Assembly: GCA_001821455.1 (NCBI GenBank)
Contig: MHLY01000011.1
Location: forward strand, 1-7,922
DNA: 7,922 nucleotides
Reading direction: 5' to 3'
Source of the DNA: Candidatus Nealsonbacteria bacterium RBG_13_42_11
Lineage (GTDB): Bacteria > Patescibacteriota > Minisyncoccia > Minisyncoccales > RBG-13-42-11
A program made the position numbers and the translations under genes. The number at the start of each line of letters is the position of its first letter. Position 1 is the stretch's first letter. The notes beneath the pieces were generated by a model. The model was not told the DNA's origin, ran no database searches, and saw nothing but the letters and a program-made list of their open reading frames with translations. Below, one piece after another: positions 1-4,841 of the stretch.

Positions 1-1448
1 AGCAAAGTGGCGATTTCAGCCAGAAACTCCGATTTTGTTTTAATTTTCCTTTCTTCAGACGGCATTTTTAAAGTGTAGCCGGCGGCCATGCCCCGGGCGA
101 CAATTGAAATTTTTCTTACAGGTTCCGCATTCGGAAGAAAACTGGAAACTAAGGCATGACCCGCTTCGTGATAGGCGGCGATCTCCTTTTCTTTTTTTGA
201 TAAAATATGAGATTTTCTTTCGGGGCCCAATAAAACCTTTTCAATGGATTCCAGAAGTTCCGACTGAGAAACCTGATGTTTTTCGCGCCGGGCCGTTAAA
301 ATCGCCGCTTCATTAACAACATTAGCCAAATCAGCGCCCGAAAATCCGGGAGTTCTTTCAGCAACTTCCCGCAAGTTTAAATTCAAAGCTAGGGGTTTGC
401 CGCGGCAGTGAATTTTTAAAATTTCTTCCCGATCATTAATATCAGGCAAATCAAGAACCACTCTTCTGTCAAATCTGCCGGGCCTTAATAAAGCCGGGTC
501 CAAAATATCAGGCCTGTTGGTAGCGGCAACCACAATAACATTAGTGTCTCTGTCAAAACCATCCATTTCCACCAAAATCTGATTTAAAGTTTGCTCTCTT
601 TCGTCGTGGCCTCCTCCCAGGCCCGCTCCCCGATGCCGGCCGATGGCATCAAGTTCGTCAATGAAAACAATGGCCGGTGCCGCTTTTTTCGCAGTTGAAA
701 ATAAGTCCCTGACTCTTCCGGCGCCCACTCCGACAAACATTTCAACGAATTCCGAACCCGAAATATGGAAAAAGGGGACATGGGCTTCGCCGGCCGTTGC
801 TCTTGCCAAAAGCGTTTTTCCTGTTCCCGGCGCTCCCATCAGTAAAACTCCTCGAGGGATGCGCGCGCCCATATCCAGGAATTTTTTGGGATTTTTCAAA
901 AAATCAACCACCTCCACCAGTTCCTGTTTCGCTTCTTTCAAGCCGGCAACGTCTTTGAAAGTAATTCTTTCTCGGGGATGGCCCTCGGCGCCAAAAAGCC
1001 GGGCTCGGGCCTTGGTAAAATCAAAGGCCTGCATAGTTCCGGTTTTGGCTTGTCTGAAGATCATCCAGAAAAAGATGCCGAAAACCAAAATCGGCAAAAC
1101 GGCAAATAGAAAGGGTCCCAGCCAGGTGCTTAAACCGCTGGCTTCTTTTGTTTCAATCGTTACTCCTTTCAGTTTTTCTTTATTTACTCCGTAATTGATT
1201 AAAGACTGAGAAAGAGCGCTTTCCGTTTCCTTTATTGATTTCGCTTTGGTATCGTCCTGATAAACTATTTCCAGTTCGTTGCCTGAAATGAAAACTTGTT
1301 TTACTTTTCCCTGATTAATTTCCTCCACTAACTGGGTTAAAGACAATTGAGTTTCTTTTTTAAACGGCTGGGAAAATAAAGTAAAAACGCTGGAAACAAC
1401 CAAAAAAATCAGCAGAATAAAAATAAAATTCTTAAGCAGATTTTTCAT
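1..1448 (-). CDS. ftsH: ATP-dependent zinc metalloprotease FtsH (C-terminal end cut by window edge)
   Basis: This is a membrane-anchored AAA+ protease that extracts and degrades misfolded membrane proteins and short-lived regulators. I translated 482 residues from the minus strand, starting at the ATG whose complement is at 1446-1448. Seen in order: a first membrane span (about 8-25), a periplasmic domain, a second span (about 111-132), Walker A GAPGTGKT (205-212, bases 813-836), a pore loop FVGVG, Walker B with D264-E265 (around 655-660), the second region of homology with RPGRFDRR (about 302-330), and the zinc motif HEAGH starting at H427 (bases 156-170). E. coli FtsH is about 644 residues, so roughly 150 are missing here, including the third zinc ligand. 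The loss is due to the window edge, not decay. A weak AAGAG ribosome site lies about 8 nt before the ATG. A strong terminator separates it from the gene upstream, so it probably has its own promoter. Identity is very secure. Confidence 0.98.
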   Translation of the reverse strand, partial: MKNLLKNFIFILLIFLVVSSVFTLFSQPFKKETQLSLTQLVEEINQGKVKQVFISGNELEIVYQDDTKAKSIKETESALSQSLINYGVNKEKLKGVTIETKEASGLSTWLGPFLFAVLPILVFGIFFWMIFRQAKTGTMQAFDFTKARARLFGAEGHPRERITFKDVAGLKEAKQELVEVVDFLKNPKKFLDMGARIPRGVLLMGAPGTGKTLLARATAGEAHVPFFHISGSEFVEMFVGVGAGRVRDLFSTAKKAAPAIVFIDELDAIGRHRGAGLGGGHDEREQTLNQILVEMDGFDRDTNVIVVAATNRPDILDPALLRPGRFDRRVVLDLPDINDREEILKIHCRGKPLALNLNLREVAERTPGFSGADLANVVNEAAILTARREKHQVSQSELLESIEKVLLGPERKSHILSKKEKEIAAYHEAGHALVSSFLPNAEPVRKISIVARGMAAGYTLKMPSEERKIKTKSEFLAEIATL

Positions 1449-1463
1449 ATAATATACTCTTTT

Positions 1464-1492
1464 AAGATATCAGAAAAAATATCAAAAATCAA
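1464..1492 (-). promoter_or_regulatory. Candidate ftsH promoter
   Basis: Minus-strand reading gives TTGATT (1487-1492), a 17-nt spacer and TATCTT (1464-1469). The expected start of transcription is near 1457, only about 9 nt before the ftsH ATG. The -35 box lies just past the U-tract of the upstream terminator. The region is AT-rich, so chance matches are possible; support is the correct spacing and the need for a promoter after the terminator. Confidence 0.4.
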
Positions 1493-1493
1493 G

Positions 1494-1531
1494 AAAAAAA
1501 GATGGCTTTGTCGCAAAGCGACAAAGCCATC
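1494..1531 (-). terminator. Intrinsic terminator of the MYG1-like gene
   Basis: A perfect 14-bp inverted repeat (arms 1501-1514 and 1518-1531) has a 3-nt loop at 1515-1517. On the minus strand it is followed at once by seven T (1494-1500) and then a further T-rich stretch. It begins 7 nt after the TAG of the gene ending at 1539. Stem length, tight loop and U-tract are those of a strong Rho-independent terminator, which isolates ftsH from transcription arriving from upstream. Confidence 0.93.
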
Positions 1532-1538
1532 AGAAACC

Positions 1539-2573
1539 CTATTTGTTATCCCATCTTGAGATTACATTGGAAGGAATAGCAGTTAAGGCTTCATGAACTA
1601 GCCCAACGATCTCTCGGGGCAACAGCTTAGTAAATTCCTCAGGTTTAGTTAGTTGCCAGCTCCGGCTTCCATTCAGGACTAACCCCAAACTGTCGTGGAG
1701 ATACCAAGAAAAAATAGGTTCTCCGCGGCCAATGTAGGTTAGATTTTTTCCCTGAACATCCATCTCTCGTGCTTGCGCTTCAGCAAACCTTAGAGCCACA
1801 GCGACCTTATCAAGACGGAGTTCCGGAAAGTTGCGATTTCGTTGGATTCCAGTATAGAACTTGTTTGGTCCTTTCGGCTGGGTCCAAACTACAACCGCCG
1901 CTCCAGCCTCAAAAGCTGCTTCTCGGCATTCAGGATGCCCAAGAATAGAAGCTACCTTGAGACCATTTGGTAAGGTGGTCCACTCAGCCTTTTTAAAGTT
2001 ATCCTGAGCCCGCATTCGAGCTTTTTCCTGATTGTAGATGATCTCGAAAAGCTCGAAAACCCTTTCCTGAACTTTTTGCCAGTCAATTTGGCCATCCGGT
2101 TTCTTAAATTCTGGCAACCGGGGATAACCCTCGATGGCAAAATGGACGCTGGTTTTTGGCAACAGCTTTATATTGTCCACTGCCTTAACCAGTTCTAGGA
2201 GAGGTTTCAAACCCGGTTCATTAAGGCCAAGTTTTTGCGCCAAAACCATGGCGCTACAGGTTCTCTCAGGAACCTTTCCGTTCTCCTTAGAAAATTTTCC
2301 GTGGTGGTCATATTCTCCTCTACCGGTATCAAAATGGATGACTGAGGGGTTGTGTGTTGATCCTGGTAAAGTTTCACCAGCGTTAACGAAAATGATTTTA
2401 GCTTCTGCTACCTTCGGAATAAACTTTTTTGCTATAAAGAAGCAGAGCCAAACATCGTCGTCAGGCCAGCGATGACCCACAAGGGTCCCAATTTCCGGCG
2501 TTGTTGAGTCAGAGATGGCTTCAAGTAGCCGCTCTACCAATCTTTCCGTTCTTTCTTCTGTGTTCGTCTTCAC
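1539..2573 (-). CDS. Putative DHH-superfamily phosphoesterase, divergent MYG1-like (344 aa)
   Basis: The family is not certain. Visible motifs resemble the MYG1/UPF0160 branch of DHH phosphoesterases: an N-terminal block with H34 and an acidic trio D38-D40, a FDTGRGEYDHHGK block with D82, D89, H90 and H91, and an AVDN block with D133. The spacing and the total length (MYG1 proteins are about 330-370 residues) also agree. The usual second histidine of the first MYG1 block appears to be proline (P37). Human MYG1 is reported as a 3'-5' RNA exonuclease; the substrate here is unknown. No signal peptide or membrane span is seen, so it is probably cytoplasmic. The start is GTG at 2571-2573, fixed by a perfect AGGAGG (2579-2584) five nt upstream. 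The gene has its own promoter and terminator and is not part of an operon. Its codons (more CCA, CCT, CTA and AAG) seem less A-biased than those of its neighbours, by eye only. Confidence 0.85.
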   Translation of the reverse strand: MKTNTEERTERLVERLLEAISDSTTPEIGTLVGHRWPDDDVWLCFFIAKKFIPKVAEAKIIFVNAGETLPGSTHNPSVIHFDTGRGEYDHHGKFSKENGKVPERTCSAMVLAQKLGLNEPGLKPLLELVKAVDNIKLLPKTSVHFAIEGYPRLPEFKKPDGQIDWQKVQERVFELFEIIYNQEKARMRAQDNFKKAEWTTLPNGLKVASILGHPECREAAFEAGAAVVVWTQPKGPNKFYTGIQRNRNFPELRLDKVAVALRFAEAQAREMDVQGKNLTYIGRGEPIFSWYLHDSLGLVLNGSRSWQLTKPEEFTKLLPREIVGLVHEALTAIPSNVISRWDNK

Positions 2574-2578
2574 TTTTC

Positions 2579-2584
2579 CCTCCT
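2579..2584 (-). promoter_or_regulatory. Perfect Shine-Dalgarno AGGAGG of the MYG1-like gene
   Basis: The minus strand reads AGGAGG, then five nt, then GTG (2571-2573). This decides the GTG start. It is the only full-consensus ribosome site I can see in the window; the other genes have weak or no recognisable sites. Confidence 0.9.
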
Positions 2585-2595
2585 AAATTTTTATT

Positions 2596-2615
2596 CAGAG
2601 ACTTAACTGTCTCTG
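2596..2615 (-). promoter_or_regulatory. Inverted repeat in the leader of the MYG1-like gene
   Basis: CAGAGAC (2596-2602) and GTCTCTG (2609-2615) form a perfect 7-bp inverted repeat around six nt. Relative to the predicted transcription start near 2619 it covers about +4 to +23, ending about 12 nt before the Shine-Dalgarno. It could be an operator for a dimeric repressor or an mRNA 5' stabilising hairpin. No U-tract follows, so it is not a terminator. Confidence 0.6.
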
Positions 2616-2625
2616 TGCTGCTATA

Positions 2626-2654
2626 TTTATACCACTTATCTTTTATTTTGTCAA
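2626..2654 (-). promoter_or_regulatory. Strong sigma70-type promoter of the MYG1-like gene
   Basis: The minus strand reads TTGACA (2649-2654), exactly 17 nt, then TATAAA (2626-2631). This is six of six and five of six to consensus with ideal spacing. Transcription would start near 2619, giving a leader of about 46 nt. The -35 box begins three bases past the end of the rpsA terminator palindrome. Confidence 0.8.
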
Positions 2655-2656
2655 TG

Positions 2657-2690
2657 TATCAAAAATCTCGCGATCGCGAGATTTTTGATA
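2657..2690 (-). terminator. 34-bp perfect palindrome, terminator of rpsA
   Basis: Bases 2657-2673 are the exact reverse complement of 2674-2690, with no mismatch. On the minus strand it lies 12 nt after the TAA of the S1 gene. The GC-rich core (ATCTCGC, GATC turn, GCGAGAT) is followed by five T, preceded symmetrically by five A, so it can act as an intrinsic terminator in either direction. A role as a protein-binding palindrome cannot be excluded. Confidence 0.8.
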
Positions 2691-2702
2691 AACATATTTT
2701 GC

Positions 2703-3791
2703 TTATTTTAATTCTTTTGTTTCTTCTGCTAGTTTCAAACTCATTCTATGCTCTTTGGGTTCTATTGATAGAACCTGGAATTTGTATTTTTTACCCATTT
2801 TTAATTTTTCTTCCATTTTTAATTTTGTTCCGAATTCGGAAATGTGGCAAAGTCCCTGGATTTTAGGAGAAATCTCAACAAAAGCGCCGTAAGGATTAAA
2901 CTTGGTTACCTTGCCTTCTAAAGAATCGCCTTTTTTATATTTTTCAGAAATTCCTTCCCAGGGGTCTTTTTTCAGGGCCTTTAAGGAAAGAGAAACCCGG
3001 TCTTCAACTATGGAAATAATTTTCGTTTTCATTTTATCTCCGACCTTAACAATGTCGGCCGGATTTTCAATTAACTGCCAGTCCAGTTCTGAAATATGGA
3101 TTAATCCTTCAATAAAATCAGGGTCAGCACCTTTCTTGTTAAACCTTACAAAAACTCCGAAATCGGTGACGCCGGTGATTTCTCCGTCAACCACGTCGCC
3201 TACTTTGTAATTTTTCAGAATTTCCTTTATTTTTTCGTTTTCCTTTGCCTTTTCAGACAAAATTAATTTTCCATCCCTCGGTTCCAAATCAAAAATTTTC
3301 ACTTCCATTTCCTGTCCCACGAACTTTTGGAGTTCCTGCAGGATTTTAGCGCTGTCGCCCTTTTCCACTCTCGGATAATGATCGGCCAATAATTGAGAAA
3401 CGGGCAGAAAAGCGGCAATGCCTGAAACCTCGGCCAAGAGGCCGCCCTTATTGGCTCCCGAAACTTTTACCATGATCATTTCTCCGTCTTCTTTCTTCTG
3501 CCTTAATCTTTCCCAGATTATTTCTTCCGAGGCTTGGCTTAAAGAAAGTTCAATATATCCTTCCTCGTTTTCCAAATCAATGATTTTTACCAGAAGGGTA
3601 TCCCCGGTTTTCAGGTTTTTTATTTCGTTTTTTGACCCCTGAAACTCTTTGCCGTAAATTATTCCGGCTCCCAAAGGCCCCAAATCCAAAAAGAGGGAAG
3701 ATCTTCCCTTGCCGATAATTTTCCCCTCAAGTATTTTACCGATTTGGGCGGGTTTTATTAAATTGTCGCTTTCCATCAGTTCTTTTGTCAT
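2703..3791 (-). CDS. rpsA: Ribosomal protein S1-like, four S1 RNA-binding domains
   Basis: This is an S1-family protein that binds single-stranded mRNA and, on the 30S subunit, helps initiation on messages with weak ribosome sites. Counting from the ATG at 3789-3791 (362 aa), four OB-fold S1 domains are visible: about 18-86 (divergent, with GKGRSSLFLDLGP), 103-182 (degenerate, GGLLAEVSGIAAFLPVSQL), 198-273 (canonical TDFGVFVRF then EGLIHISEL) and 288-358 (canonical NPYGAFVEI then GLCHISEF). E. coli S1 has six domains; four is common in other phyla. The start is unclear: the frame stays open to a TTG at 3827, and a second ATG at 3776 gives a start MESDNLIKP that fits the domain boundary well. 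None has a good Shine-Dalgarno. It is divergent from the gyrA operon and ends in a palindromic terminator. General S1 function is secure; the start is not. Confidence 0.95.
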   Translation of the reverse strand: MTKELMESDNLIKPAQIGKILEGKIIGKGRSSLFLDLGPLGAGIIYGKEFQGSKNEIKNLKTGDTLLVKIIDLENEEGYIELSLSQASEEIIWERLRQKKEDGEMIMVKVSGANKGGLLAEVSGIAAFLPVSQLLADHYPRVEKGDSAKILQELQKFVGQEMEVKIFDLEPRDGKLILSEKAKENEKIKEILKNYKVGDVVDGEITGVTDFGVFVRFNKKGADPDFIEGLIHISELDWQLIENPADIVKVGDKMKTKIISIVEDRVSLSLKALKKDPWEGISEKYKKGDSLEGKVTKFNPYGAFVEISPKIQGLCHISEFGTKLKMEEKLKMGKKYKFQVLSIEPKEHRMSLKLAEETKELK

Positions 3792-3798
3792 GAATATA

Positions 3799-3827
3799 TT
3801 TTTACCATAAGTTTTCCCCAAAGGCAA
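3799..3827 (-). promoter_or_regulatory. Candidate rpsA promoter
   Basis: The minus strand reads TTGCCT (3822-3827), 17 nt, TAAAAA (3799-3804), with TG one base before the -10 (extended -10 form). Transcription would start about 1-2 nt before the ATG at 3791, that is nearly leaderless. An overlapping alternative, TTGGGG-17-TATATT (-10 at 3793-3798), would suit the ATG at 3776. Weak -35 boxes make this tentative. Confidence 0.35.
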
Positions 3828-3830
3828 TAG

Positions 3831-3859
3831 TTGAGCGAAGGCCTAAATTATGATAAAAT
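3831..3859 (+). promoter_or_regulatory. Candidate promoter of the gyrA operon
   Basis: TTGAGC (3831-3836), 17 nt, TAAAAT (3854-3859), with TG at 3851-3852 giving an extended -10. The expected start near 3865-3866 leaves a leader of about 10 nt before the ATG at 3876. It is back to back with the rpsA promoter in a gap of under 90 nt, so the two could compete or be co-regulated. Confidence 0.5.
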
Positions 3860-3875
3860 GTAAGAGTATACTGCC

Positions 3876-4523
3876 ATGCAACTTACCTGGAAAGGACAAT
3901 CTTGTTTTGAAATATCTTCCAGTCAGGGCAAAGACAATCGCGTGACCATAGTTATTGACCCTTTTGACGAAGATACGGGACTGCGGCTTCCAAAACTTGA
4001 AGCCGATGTTTTATTAATTACTCATCAGCATCACGACCATAACAATAAAAAAGCGGTTTCCGGGAATCCGTTTTTAATTGACGGACCGGGCGAATACGAA
4101 GTTAAGGGAGTTTTTATCCAGGGGGTTCAGGCTTCCCATGGCGTCTCGGGAGAAAAAGATCAAAACACCATTTACACCATAAACGTTGAAGATTTAAAAA
4201 TCTGCCATCTGGGAGATTTGGGCCAGAAAGAACTGACCCCGGAACAGGTGGAACAGATCGGCGAAGTGGATATTTTGCTGATTCCCGTGGGCGGGGTTTC
4301 CACGATTTCAGCCAAAGAAGCGGTAAAAATAATGTCTCAAATTGAGCCGAGTATTATTATTCCCATGCATTATCAAATTCCAAAATTGAAAATCAAATTA
4401 GAGGGATTAGACAAGTTTTTAAAGACCATGGGAATGAAATCGGTCACTCCCTTGGAGAAACTTACCATTAAGAAAAAAGACATTATTTCCGAAGAGGCGA
4501 AGATAGTGGTGCTGAATCCCTGA
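3876..4523 (+). CDS. Metallo-beta-lactamase-fold hydrolase, UlaG-like
   Basis: This is a 215-residue cytoplasmic metal-dependent hydrolase of the metallo-beta-lactamase superfamily, in the group of short UlaG/YtkL-like proteins. All expected ligands are visible: HxHxDH as H50, H52, D54 and H55 in the THQHHDHN block; GPGEYEV at 70-76; H88 in ASHG; HLGDLG with D114; and a final histidine H165 in PMHY. UlaG itself is an ascorbate-6-phosphate lactonase, but most relatives of this type have no known substrate and nothing here points to sugar metabolism. The ATG at 3876 begins directly in the first beta strand (MQLTWKGQSCFEI), as usual in the family; a weak AAGAG lies 9 nt before it. The gene opens the gyrA operon. 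It ends in two TGA codons in a row, and the next gene starts 6 nt later in the same frame. Fold is secure, substrate unknown. Confidence 0.94.
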   Translation: MQLTWKGQSCFEISSSQGKDNRVTIVIDPFDEDTGLRLPKLEADVLLITHQHHDHNNKKAVSGNPFLIDGPGEYEVKGVFIQGVQASHGVSGEKDQNTIYTINVEDLKICHLGDLGQKELTPEQVEQIGEVDILLIPVGGVSTISAKEAVKIMSQIEPSIIIPMHYQIPKLKIKLEGLDKFLKTMGMKSVTPLEKLTIKKKDIISEEAKIVVLNP

Positions 4524-4529
4524 TGATTT

Positions 4530-4841
4530 ATGAATATTTTACAAAAAATCCAAAACCTGCCCGAAGGAAAAAGAAAAATAATTTTGTGGGGCACGGTAAT
4601 AATTATAGGTATAGCCCTGTTTTTTTTCTGGACCAAAAACGCTAAAAAAAGTTTTACCAATTTTGATATGGGAGAGTTCCAAAAACAATTAAATTTCCCC
4701 AAAATAGAAATACCCAAATTTGATTTGCCGGACTTGGATTTTCCAGATTTGGATTTGCCAAGCGCGGATTTGCTAAAAGATTTACCGGAGAATATAGAAT
4801 TACCAAATGTAGAAATACCGACAACCACCAATGAAGAATAA
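4530..4841 (+). CDS. Small single-span membrane protein with five-residue proline repeats
   Basis: I do not recognise this 103-residue protein. The N-terminal 16 residues are charged (ending KRK), residues about 17-34 form one clear membrane helix (IILWGTVIIIGIALFFFW), and a short linker follows. Residues 55-99 are built of nine consecutive five-residue units of the form [DEN]-[LFI]-P-x-[hydrophobic], for example DLPDL, DFPDL, DLPSA, ELPNV. Proline holds phase at 57, 62, 67, 72, 77, 92 and 97; the units at 80-84 and 85-89 deviate. The tail ends PTTTNEE. It is not the A-[DN]-L-x-x pentapeptide fold of Qnr proteins. It starts 6 nt after the hydrolase stop without a clear ribosome site, and its end overlaps gyrA by 11 nt, which suggests translational coupling. 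Membrane location is well supported; orientation is ambiguous because positive residues flank both sides. Confidence 0.8.
   Translation: MNILQKIQNLPEGKRKIILWGTVIIIGIALFFFWTKNAKKSFTNFDMGEFQKQLNFPKIEIPKFDLPDLDFPDLDLPSADLLKDLPENIELPNVEIPTTTNEE
4722..4781 (+). repeat. 15-nt tandem repeat inside the small membrane protein gene
   Basis: Four consecutive 15-nt units begin GATTT (4722, 4737, 4752, 4767); the first two match at 12 of 15 positions and later ones drift. They encode DLPDL, DFPDL, DLPSA and DLLKD, so the protein pentads seem to have grown by DNA duplication and then diverged. Confidence 0.75.

Noticed and set aside
643..1194. 183-codon open frame on the plus strand
   Set aside because: It lies fully antisense to ftsH, whose frame carries Walker A, the pore loop and Walker B there; the product is serine/proline-rich with no domain.
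1..1448. ftsH as a truncated pseudogene
   Set aside because: The frame is intact up to the window edge and all motifs are present; the missing end is due to where the window stops.
2134..2475. 113-codon open frame on the plus strand
   Set aside because: It is antisense to the DHH motif region of the MYG1-like gene and has no supporting signal.
1501..2690. The two palindromes flanking the MYG1-like gene as ends of a mobile element
   Set aside because: Their sequences are unrelated, I see no target-site duplication or transposase, and each sits where a terminator is expected.
2501..2866. 121-codon hydrophobic open frame on the plus strand, membrane-protein-like
   Set aside because: It crosses a gene start, a promoter, a palindrome and the end of the S1 gene. 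The apparent hydrophobicity is what antisense lysine/glutamate-rich coding gives.
4373..4831. 152-codon minus-strand frame with GKSKSGKSKSGK repeats
   Set aside because: It is the reverse-strand image of the 15-nt repeats in the small membrane protein gene; the sense strand gives a membrane helix and fits the operon.
3876..4841. UGA-to-glycine recoding fusing the hydrolase to the membrane protein
   Set aside because: No other gene here uses in-frame TGA, conserved glycines are all GGN, and a doubled stop is a normal tight terminator; kept only as a check.
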